Both the position numbers and the translations under genes were made by a program. The notes under the pieces are model-generated. The model was not told the DNA's origin. It saw nothing but the letters and a program-made list of their open reading frames with translations, and did no database searches. Source: Gammaproteobacteria bacterium (GTDB lineage Bacteria > Pseudomonadota > Gammaproteobacteria > UBA6429 > Thiohalophilaceae). From it: a stretch of 12,055 bases of DNA. Positions 1 through 5,457 of this stretch are shown here, piece after piece; positions within the stretch are counted from its first letter, which is position 1, and each line of letters begins with the position of its first letter. The DNA lies in the NCBI GenBank assembly GCA_029882235.1, contig JAOULB010000024.1, positions 1-12,055 on the forward strand. The letters are read 5' to 3'.

Positions 1-1908
1 ATGGGCTACAAGACAATTATTGAAGACAATATTGATATCCTGGTAGCAGGTGCGGGCCTTGGTGGTACCGGTGCTGCGTTCGAAGCCAGATATTGGGGTC
101 AAAACAAGAAGATTGTTATTGCTGAAAAAGCGAACATCGATCGTTCCGGTGCGGTTGCTCAGGGTCTGTATGCGATCAACTGCTACATGGGTACTCGCTT
201 CGGTGAGAACAACCCTGAAGATCACGTACGCTATGCGCGTATCGACCTTATGGGTATGGTTCGTGAAGATCTGGCTTTTGATATGGCACGTCACGTTGAC
301 TCGGCTGTACACCAGTTCGAAGAGTGGGGCATGCCTATCATGCGCAACGAGAAGACTGGCGCATACCTGCGTGAAGGTCGCTGGCAGATTATGATTCACG
401 GTGAATCGTACAAGCCTCTCGTAGCTGAAGCTGCCAAGAACTCAGCGGATAAAGTATTCAACCGTATCTGTGTTACTCACCTGCTGATGGACGAAGCCAA
501 AGAAAACCGTGTTGCCGGTGCCGTTGGTTTCAACGTCCGTACTGGTAACTACCACGTATTCAAGGCTAAGGCTGTTATCTGTGGTGCTGGTGGTGCTTCT
601 AACATCTTCAAACCACGTTCAGTGGGCGAAGGTGCGGGTCGTGTATGGTATGCACCTTGGTCATCGGGTTCTGCTTACGGTCTGATGATCGAAGCTGGCG
701 CGAAAATGACTCAGATGGAAAACCGTATCGTTCTAGCTCGTTTCAAAGATGGTTACGGCCCAGTTGGTGCTTACTTCCTGCATCTGAAAACTTATACTCA
801 GAATGCCTATGGTGAAGAGTACGAATCAAAATGGTTCCCAGCATTACAGGAAATGGTTGGTAGAGAATATCTGGACCCAGAGGCGTCTCACACGACTCAC
901 CGTCCAATCCCAACCTGTCTGCGTAACCATGCAATCATCTCTGAGGTGAATGCAGGTCGTGGTCCTATCCACATGGTTACAATGGAAGCCTTCCAGGATC
1001 CTCATCTTGAAGAGATTGGCTGGCACAACTTCCTGGGTATGACTGTTGGTCAGGCCGTACTGTGGGCTGCTACAGACGTCGATCCTAAGTACGAAAACCC
1101 AGAGCTGACTACTTCTGAACCTTATGTAATGGGTTCACATGCGACAGGTTGTGGCGCATGGTGTTCAGGTCCTGAAGATGTTTCTCCAGCAGAATACTTC
1201 TGGGGTTACAACCGTATGACGACTGTTGAAGGTCTGTTCGGTGCCGGTGACGCGGTGGGTGGTACTCCACACGCATTCTCATCGGGTTCTTTCACTGAAG
1301 GACGTCTGGCTGCTAAGGCTGCCTGTAAATACATCGACGACGGTAAGGCTGAAGGTATCCGTGTTTCTGATGCTCAGATTGCCAAGCGTAAAGCTGAAAT
1401 CTACAAGCCTATGGAAACTTACACCGTTGGCCGTAACGAGATTGTTGCTGGTAGTGTTAACCCTAACTACATCAACCCACGTCAGGGTCTTGATCGTCTG
1501 CAGAAACTGATGGATGAGTACTGTGGTGGTTTTGGTGTTAACTACATGACTAACGACAAACTTCTTAGTATTGGTCTGAAGAAGATGGCGATTCTGGGTG
1601 AAGACCTGGATAAGATTGCAGCATCAGACATCCATGAACTGTTACGTGCATGGGAACTGAAGCATCGCTTCCTGACTTCTGAAGCAGTATTCCAGCATAC
1701 AATGTTCCGTAAGGAAACTCGTTGGCCTGGTTACTACTATCGTGGTGATGCCATGAAGGTTGATGATGAGAACTGGCACGTACTGACTGTTTCTCGTCGT
1801 GATCCTAAGACTGGCGAATACACGATGGAAAAAGCGCCTCTGTATCACCTGGTAGGTGACATTGAGGACAAAGACCTTGCTAAGCTGAAAGCAGAAGGTC
1901 ACCACTAA
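1..1908 (+). CDS. aprA: Adenylylsulfate reductase, alpha subunit (AprA)
   Basis: FAD-containing catalytic subunit of dissimilatory APS reductase. In sulfur oxidisers it joins sulfite and AMP to form APS in the cytoplasm, passing electrons to the Fe-S subunit AprB. The 635-residue protein has the usual family length. The FAD Rossmann motif GAGLGG is at residues 17-22, with Glu42-Lys43 at the end of the second strand and the conserved stretch IDRSGAVAQG following at 46-55. Trp216, Arg247 (in ARFKDGYGP) and His380 (in GSHATG) keep the spacing of the catalytic residues known from the Archaeoglobus enzyme (W234, R265, H398). The ATG at base 1 matches the family N-terminus (MxYKTIIED), so the gene is probably complete, but its RBS is outside the window. 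aprB is expected immediately upstream. Two hairpins follow the stop codon, the second a strong terminator, so aprA should be the last gene of its operon. No lesion was seen. Confidence 0.97.
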   Translation: MGYKTIIEDNIDILVAGAGLGGTGAAFEARYWGQNKKIVIAEKANIDRSGAVAQGLYAINCYMGTRFGENNPEDHVRYARIDLMGMVREDLAFDMARHVDSAVHQFEEWGMPIMRNEKTGAYLREGRWQIMIHGESYKPLVAEAAKNSADKVFNRICVTHLLMDEAKENRVAGAVGFNVRTGNYHVFKAKAVICGAGGASNIFKPRSVGEGAGRVWYAPWSSGSAYGLMIEAGAKMTQMENRIVLARFKDGYGPVGAYFLHLKTYTQNAYGEEYESKWFPALQEMVGREYLDPEASHTTHRPIPTCLRNHAIISEVNAGRGPIHMVTMEAFQDPHLEEIGWHNFLGMTVGQAVLWAATDVDPKYENPELTTSEPYVMGSHATGCGAWCSGPEDVSPAEYFWGYNRMTTVEGLFGAGDAVGGTPHAFSSGSFTEGRLAAKAACKYIDDGKAEGIRVSDAQIAKRKAEIYKPMETYTVGRNEIVAGSVNPNYINPRQGLDRLQKLMDEYCGGFGVNYMTNDKLLSIGLKKMAILGEDLDKIAASDIHELLRAWELKHRFLTSEAVFQHTMFRKETRWPGYYYRGDAMKVDDENWHVLTVSRRDPKTGEYTMEKAPLYHLVGDIEDKDLAKLKAEGHH

Positions 1909-1924
1909 GCAAATTAAGCTGGCT

Positions 1925-1950
1925 TGGCCTGATATATACGGGTCAGGCCA
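1925..1950 (+). other. Hairpin just after aprA
   Basis: Perfect 8-bp inverted repeat, TGGCCTGA (1925-1932) and TCAGGCCA (1943-1950), with a 10-nt loop, starting 16 nt after the aprA stop. It has no clean T-run of its own; the true terminator lies 30 nt further on. It may stabilise the 3' end of the aprA mRNA against exonucleases or help the terminator. That role is inferred. Confidence 0.5.
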
Positions 1951-1974
1951 GCTACAGTTTGTTTGAATAAAAAT

Positions 1975-2010
1975 AAAAAGGGCCGACATGCTGTGTTGGT
2001 CCTTTTTTTT
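1975..2010 (+). terminator. Rho-independent terminator of aprA
   Basis: A 9-bp stem pairs 1980-1988 (GGGCCGACA) with 1994-2002 (TGTTGGTCC), including two G-U pairs, around a 5-nt loop. It is followed by eight T at 2003-2010 and preceded by an A-rich stretch. This is a textbook intrinsic terminator on the + strand and separates aprA from the next gene. Confidence 0.9.
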
Positions 2011-2013
2011 CTA

Positions 2014-2040
2014 TTTGACGATTATTTTTATCTCGTCAAA
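2014..2040. promoter_or_regulatory. Inverted repeat ahead of the 2083 gene (possible operator)
   Basis: Perfect 8-bp arms, TTTGACGA (2014-2021) and TCGTCAAA (2033-2040), flank an 11-bp AT-only-but-one spacer. The left arm contains TTGACG, a 5/6 match to a -35 hexamer, but no convincing -10 sits 16-18 bp downstream. A second small repeat, AACTA-N4-TAGTT, lies at 2054-2067. Together they occupy the only space where a promoter for the 2083-4010 unit could be, so they are plausible regulator sites. No known regulator motif was recognised. Confidence 0.4.
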
Positions 2041-2082
2041 GACGTAAGTTAAGAACTATTTGTAGTTAGCGAGATTTAGGTT

Positions 2083-2433
2083 ATGAACATCCTTGAAAAA
2101 ACTGATGAAGAGATTTTAGATTTGGCCAACCCAATGTGGGCTGACCTGGTTAAGTACTCCAATGAAGGAAATTATGGTGCCTTTACCCGCAACTTCTCGT
2201 CTTCATTTATTAAGGGCGCGAACGAAGTTGAAATGGGTAAGCAGTTTGCAAGAAGTGAACTGGCAAAAAACCTTTCTGAAGATTATAGCTATCTCGGCAT
2301 GATACGCCGCGGTGAATATATAACGGTGTTATATAAAGTAATAAACAAAAAAGACCAGGGTGAGTGGTTGGGTAGACTCGTTCTCGGTTATGAAAAAGAC
2401 AAAGTCAAAATATTTGGCGCAACGCTTTTTTAG
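2083..2433 (+). CDS. Small NTF2-like/DUF3887-like protein, function unknown
   Basis: 116-residue soluble protein with no signal peptide, membrane segment or cysteine. The order of elements suggests a compact cone-shaped NTF2-like fold of the DUF3887 type: an N-terminal helix with EILDLANPMW, then a GNYGAFTRNFSSSF segment, then LGMIRRGEYITVLYKV and a C-terminal strand pair ending KVKIFGATLF. The family call is from remembered pattern only and could be wrong. The RBS is weak: a GAG at 2071-2073 is the nearest purine-rich element at usable distance. It is the first gene of a probable unit with the SlyD-like gene 42 nt downstream and the TPR gene; no terminator was seen between them. Its position beside aprA is the only clue to its job. 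Confidence 0.75.
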   Translation: MNILEKTDEEILDLANPMWADLVKYSNEGNYGAFTRNFSSSFIKGANEVEMGKQFARSELAKNLSEDYSYLGMIRRGEYITVLYKVINKKDQGEWLGRLVLGYEKDKVKIFGATLF

Positions 2434-2475
2434 AATCAAGTTTTAAGCAGTGTTAGTAAAGCAGGTTATATAAGC

Positions 2476-2985
2476 ATGTCAGATATAATTGAAGACGAAA
2501 AATTCGTTGAACTGAATTACAAGGTTGTCGATGAGAAAACCGGCGATATCCTTGTTACTGTGGATTATCCCATCGGTTATGTTCATGGTGTCAATGATGT
2601 GATGTCTGAAGAAGTGACAAAACATCTATATGGCAAGAAAGTGGGTGATATCATCGAAGTACCCATCGATACCAAGCTGTTATATGGCGAAAGAGACGAG
2701 TCACTGGTCTTTACCGATCATATCGAGAATGTACCCGAAGAATATCGCGAAATTGGTATGACCATTACCATGGAAAATGAAAAGGGTGAAATGAAGAATT
2801 TTATTGTTACCCGCTTCGATGACAAGACCCTGACTATTGATGGAAATAATCCACTATGTGGTCGCGACGTGACCTTTAAGCTGGAGATTCTGACAGTCCG
2901 TGAAGCAAGCGATGAAGAGATCGATGCGGGTGGACCTGTCGATGCCAACCCTGATTTAAACGAAATACTTAGCAAGGCCAAATGA
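2476..2985 (+). CDS. SlyD-like FKBP-type peptidyl-prolyl cis-trans isomerase
   Basis: Cytoplasmic prolyl isomerase and chaperone of the SlyD group, 169 residues. The order matches SlyD: a first FKBP strand (FVELNYKVVDEKTGDIL), YPIGYVHG, then KKVGDIIEVPI, LLYGERDESLVF, and an insert-in-flap chaperone domain up to about residue 120. The closing FKBP strands follow, with DGNNPLCG (DGNHxLAG in SlyD) and a final LTVREASDEEI (IREATEEEL in E. coli). It differs from E. coli SlyD in two ways. The His/Cys-rich nickel tail is absent, so a role in nickel delivery is unlikely. The usual S-G-L-E motif after YVHG is changed to SEEVTKH, so isomerase activity may be altered. The RBS is weak. The stop codon overlaps the ATG of the TPR gene (ATGA), implying translational coupling. 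Confidence 0.87.
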   Translation: MSDIIEDEKFVELNYKVVDEKTGDILVTVDYPIGYVHGVNDVMSEEVTKHLYGKKVGDIIEVPIDTKLLYGERDESLVFTDHIENVPEEYREIGMTITMENEKGEMKNFIVTRFDDKTLTIDGNNPLCGRDVTFKLEILTVREASDEEIDAGGPVDANPDLNEILSKAK

Positions 2986-4010
2986 AGTATTCAAGCAGTA
3001 TTCTCTTTTATCCTGTCAACCGAGCGCTTGAGCAAGCCATTCTTGATTCTCGAGACCTGTTGACGGCTGAACAGTCTGAATCACTCTTCCCTGACAGGAG
3101 TGCAGCAGTTGCAGACAATTTTCTTTTCACTCGCGGTAATTTTGAACAGCATCGATATAGTTCTGCTGTTTTTGAAAACCTGCGTGACGCCCTGCAAGCA
3201 AGCCTGACTGATGAGTTGCGAGCCAACGATCCAATGGTCTGGGCCGAAACACAGAACAGGCTTGGCAATATCCTTGGTGGATTGGCTCAGAAGCAGAATG
3301 ATGTTGAACAGTATGCCAAGGCAGCCGACTGTTTTACACTTGCGCTGGAAGTATATAGTCAGGAAAACACACCACACGAATGGGCCGAGACTCAGGTTAA
3401 TCTTGGCACAGCATTACAGGCACAGGGGCGACTGGAGTCTGACGCGAAATTATTAAATAAATCTGTTGATGCCTTCACTGCCTCATTACTGGTGTATACA
3501 AAAAAAGACACCCCTGAAGCGTGGAAGCTTGTGATGATTCAGCAGGGGCTGAGTATGCATAACCACGGGCTGTTGCTTAAAGGTAATCGCACCTTCCAGA
3601 AATCGGTCGTGGCCTATAAAAATGCAATCTCCGAGCTTGATGCCGATAACCATCCCTTTGAATTAGCCGCCGCACATAATAATTGTGGAGCCGTGTTACA
3701 CAACCTGGCTGAGTCAGAAGAAAACCCGGATCGTTTTGAAGAGGCAATAAGGTCTTATGAAAAGGGCTGGACAGTCTGTATGGAACAGCAACTTCCAGTG
3801 CATCTTTCGGTACTATGCCGCATCAATAAGTCGACGGCGCGAGGTGTACTGGCTGAGTTGACGAATGATGCTGCGCTTGCAGATGATGTCGCCGACGAAC
3901 TTGAAGTTATCCTGGAGTGTTTCCCGCATGCCTTACAGCCGCTTTGTGCGATGCATTGTAAAGAGCTGATGGAGAAAATGCGCGCGAAGGTTGAAACAAT
4001 CCGAGGTTAG
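2982..4010 (+). CDS. TPR-repeat protein with 47-residue period
   Basis: 342-residue soluble helical-repeat protein, probably a scaffold for protein-protein contacts; no enzyme domain is visible. The repeat is regular: a Pro-x-x-Trp-Ala-Glu-Thr-Gln-type start recurs at residues 87 (NDPMVWAETQNRLG), 134 (NTPHEWAETQVNLG), 181 (DTPEAWKL) and 228 (NHPFELAAAHNNCG), exactly 47 residues apart. Each is followed by a second helix of the A-x-x-x-Y/F-x-x-A-L type. This long-period TPR is a known variant of the 34-residue repeat. The first 80 residues (signal-less, with LFPDRSAAVADN) and the last 70 are less regular. The gene starts inside the stop of the SlyD-like gene (4-nt overlap). It ends 21 nt from the end of the convergent DUF4279 gene, with no intrinsic terminator seen between them. 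Confidence 0.85.
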   Translation: MKYSSSILFYPVNRALEQAILDSRDLLTAEQSESLFPDRSAAVADNFLFTRGNFEQHRYSSAVFENLRDALQASLTDELRANDPMVWAETQNRLGNILGGLAQKQNDVEQYAKAADCFTLALEVYSQENTPHEWAETQVNLGTALQAQGRLESDAKLLNKSVDAFTASLLVYTKKDTPEAWKLVMIQQGLSMHNHGLLLKGNRTFQKSVVAYKNAISELDADNHPFELAAAHNNCGAVLHNLAESEENPDRFEEAIRSYEKGWTVCMEQQLPVHLSVLCRINKSTARGVLAELTNDAALADDVADELEVILECFPHALQPLCAMHCKELMEKMRAKVETIRG

Positions 4011-4031
4011 GTTTTTATATTGAGTCGATAC

Positions 4032-4460
4032 TTAAATCCGCTCAGAAAGCTTGTAATCAACATTCAGAAACGCACCAATCTCAGAAGCGAATTTGATCAC
4101 GCGCGAGCCAAAACCTACAGCAGGCTCTGACTCATCCTTATCAATCGAGAGAGTTAACTCTACCCCGATTCGTGGCGACAGGTTATGGGCTTTGCAAACT
4201 TCGATAATCTTGTCCTTGCTGTGTTCGATCTTTTTCAGGATTTCATTATCGATGAGTCTGTAAACATCGATCACCTGCTCATCAGAATTGATGGTCGCTG
4301 AAGAGAACTCCCACGAGCTGATGACCGGCTTGTCGAGGTCACCGCGGGTACCGGCATCATTTGTCGAAGTGGGTTCCAGACCGAGATGTTGTGTGATGAT
4401 CTCAGGGTTAAAGTGATAGCCAACGATTGAAAAGTAGGCTCGACCTTTATTCGGCGTCAC
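4032..4460 (-). CDS. DUF4279 domain-containing protein
   Basis: 142-residue protein whose start, AYFSIVGYHFNPEIITQHLGLEPT, is typical of DUF4279: an aromatic-rich strand, then a helix with D/NPxxIT and an LGLxPT turn, then a strand with SSWEFSS. The family is uncharacterised, and no catalytic motif or signal peptide is visible. The start is a GTG at 4460. An AGAGGA SD (complement of 4468-4473) sits 7 nt upstream of it, which supports this start. A perfect TATAAT lies about 40 nt further upstream. It is a single-gene unit convergent with the TPR gene and divergent from the HIT gene. Nothing in the sequence links it to sulfur metabolism other than its position. Confidence 0.85.
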   Translation of the reverse strand: MTPNKGRAYFSIVGYHFNPEIITQHLGLEPTSTNDAGTRGDLDKPVISSWEFSSATINSDEQVIDVYRLIDNEILKKIEHSKDKIIEVCKAHNLSPRIGVELTLSIDKDESEPAVGFGSRVIKFASEIGAFLNVDYKLSERI

Positions 4461-4499
4461 GGGGTAGTCCTCTTCGATTACGGGTAGTCAGGGCAGCGG

Positions 4500-4505
4500 A
4501 TTATA
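4500..4505 (-). promoter_or_regulatory. -10 element for the DUF4279 gene
   Basis: A perfect TATAAT on the minus strand lies 39 nt upstream of the GTG start, giving a leader of roughly 30 nt. The region 17 bp upstream has no good -35 hexamer, so the promoter may be weak or activator-dependent. Confidence 0.5.
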
Positions 4506-4664
4506 CCGCATAGGCTGTAGCGTGGCGGCGTCTATGCAGAAAATAACTGTAAATAATTGATTTATTAGATATTAAAATACCCACTTAAAAAAATATTATA
4601 GAAATATTCGTTATGTTTCAGCTGCAAAAGAGGTAAAGTTACGAGCTGAGATTTGACCGCGTCG

Positions 4665-4698
4665 CCAGATTCTTGCCCAGGCAATCCGTGGTCTCTGG
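4665..4698. promoter_or_regulatory. Nested inverted repeats upstream of the HIT gene
   Basis: TTGCC-CA-GGCAA at 4673-4684 is a perfect 5-bp inverted repeat with a 2-bp centre. It is nested inside CCAGA (4665-4669) and TCTGG (4694-4698). It ends 40-50 bp upstream of the likely GTG start of the HIT gene. It could be a dimeric-regulator site; the interval 4461-4737 otherwise holds an AT-rich stretch (about 4540-4615) and no gene. No confident promoter for the HIT gene was found. Confidence 0.3.
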
Positions 4699-4737
4699 TA
4701 AACGATAAATTTGTACAAAAGACGAAAGGTGTCGAGA

Positions 4738-5139
4738 GTGTCGTCTGAGAAAAAAAGAGACCCGAATAATCCCTGTCTGTTCTGTACCGATGCCAAAGGA
4801 GTGTCACTACAGAATGAGCTGGCCTATAGCGCCAGAGACAGCTACGCCGTGAGTCCCGGGCATTCTGTGGTTATCCCGCGTCGCCACGTGGCCGAGTTTT
4901 TCGACCTGACACCAGAAGAGGTGGCAGACTGTATGGAATTGATTAAAAAGGAAAAAAAGCTCCTGGATGAGGAGTTTAGCCCGGATGGCTACAATGTCGG
5001 TGTGAATGTCGGTCCTGCTGCAGGGCAGAGCATTCACCATGTGCATATCCATATCATTCCTCGTTATAAGGGTGATGTGGAAAATCCCCAGGGCGGGGTG
5101 CGTCATGTGATACCAAAAAAGGCACATTACCGGCGTTAG
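4738..5139 (+). CDS. HIT-family nucleotide hydrolase/transferase
   Basis: Histidine-triad superfamily protein, 133 residues from the chosen start. The triad HVHIH is at residues 101-105 within GQSIHHVHIHIIPR; His103 is the expected nucleophile that becomes nucleotidylated. A CxxC (Cys13, Cys16 in NPCLFC) near the N-terminus resembles the zinc-site half of many bacterial HIT proteins. The sequence HSVVIPRRHVAEFFDLTPEE and the C-terminal GGVRHVIPKK fit the Ap4A-hydrolase-like branch. Such proteins cleave nucleotides with an AMP moiety, and some act on APS, which is made and used by AprA and Sat nearby. In-frame TTG (4711) and GTG (4729) codons lie upstream, but AAAGG at 4725-4729 is 8 nt from the GTG at 4738, which favours that start. 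The promoter of the next gene lies immediately after its stop. Confidence 0.9.
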   Translation: MSSEKKRDPNNPCLFCTDAKGVSLQNELAYSARDSYAVSPGHSVVIPRRHVAEFFDLTPEEVADCMELIKKEKKLLDEEFSPDGYNVGVNVGPAAGQSIHHVHIHIIPRYKGDVENPQGGVRHVIPKKAHYRR

Positions 5140-5149
5140 ATGTTATAAT
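5121..5149 (+). promoter_or_regulatory. Extended -10 promoter for the 52-residue gene
   Basis: TGTTATAAT at 5141-5149 is a perfect extended -10 (TGnTATAAT). The -35 position 17 bp upstream (GGCACA, 5121-5126) is poor, as expected for an extended -10 promoter. Initiation is predicted near 5156, giving a leader of about 72 nt. The promoter overlaps the end of the HIT gene. Confidence 0.75.
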
Positions 5150-5165
5150 TGAGTCAGCTTTGTAA

Positions 5166-5201
5166 TGGGAGGGGCTGACAGTCCTGTTAATATTCCTCCC
5201 A
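5166..5201 (+). promoter_or_regulatory. Structured leader with decoy SD and anti-SD
   Basis: TGGGAGG (5166-5172) pairs perfectly with CCTCCCA (5195-5201) in the predicted 5' leader. The right arm contains an anti-SD-like CCTCC that could instead pair, more weakly (GGAG with CTCC), with the real SD at 5215-5220. The hairpin would therefore keep the real SD free. This resembles a translational switch, but no ligand or known riboswitch class was recognised. Confidence 0.4.
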
Positions 5202-5227
5202 ATTTTAACCATTTAGGAGATAAGATT

Positions 5228-5386
5228 ATGGCCGAATTTACTAGACCTAAAGTGCCTCAGGGCGTAACAGAGTACGTTACGACTACTCAGAAAGAAATTG
5301 TTCCTGGACAGTTTCATGTTGGTTATACAACAGAATGGAAATCTTTCCAGAAAGAACAGCCATACCAGACTCCAAAGAAACCTTAA
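5228..5386 (+). CDS. Small 52-residue protein, unrecognised
   Basis: The ATG at 5228 is preceded by AGGAGA (5215-5220) at 7-nt spacing, an excellent SD; a reading starting further upstream would ignore it. The 52-residue product begins MAEFTRPKVPQGVTEYV and ends YQTPKKP. It has no cysteine, no signal peptide and no membrane segment. It carries seven aromatic residues, slight net positive charge and many Gln, Thr and Pro, so it is probably extended or bound to a partner rather than an enzyme. I do not recognise a family. It has a private extended -10 promoter, a structured leader and a strong terminator, so it is a monocistronic gene and is likely highly expressed. It lies between the HIT gene and the convergent PstS-like gene, inside the aprA-sat interval. 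Confidence 0.85.
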   Translation: MAEFTRPKVPQGVTEYVTTTQKEIVPGQFHVGYTTEWKSFQKEQPYQTPKKP

Positions 5387-5404
5387 GTTTACTTTTGAGT
5401 GAAT

Positions 5405-5436
5405 AAAAAAAACCGGAGCATCTGCTCCGGTTTTTT
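5405..5436. terminator. Bidirectional intrinsic terminator
   Basis: Near-perfect palindrome: stem AACCGGAGC (5411-5419) with GCTCCGGTT (5424-5432) and a 4-nt loop, extended by a run of A on the left (from 5405) and T on the right (to 5436). It sits 18 nt after the small gene and 22 nt beyond the stop of the convergent PstS-like gene, so it can terminate both. Confidence 0.92.
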
Positions 5437-5457
5437 ATTGCATAAAATAACTTGTTC

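Noticed and set aside
4711..4737. TTG start for the HIT gene giving nine extra residues
   Set aside because: No SD at proper spacing before 4711, and the extra residues (basic, KRRKVSR) are not part of the family; the GTG at 4738 has AAAGG 8 nt upstream.
5165..5227. Longer N-terminus for the 52-residue protein
   Set aside because: The region is the structured leader with the decoy SD; the ideal SD at 5215-5220 sets the ATG at 5228 as the start.
5405..5436. Palindromes at 1980, 5411, 6549 and 8023 as possible dispersed repeats or attachment sites
   Set aside because: They differ in sequence, each lies just past a stop codon and carries a T-run; all are intrinsic terminators.
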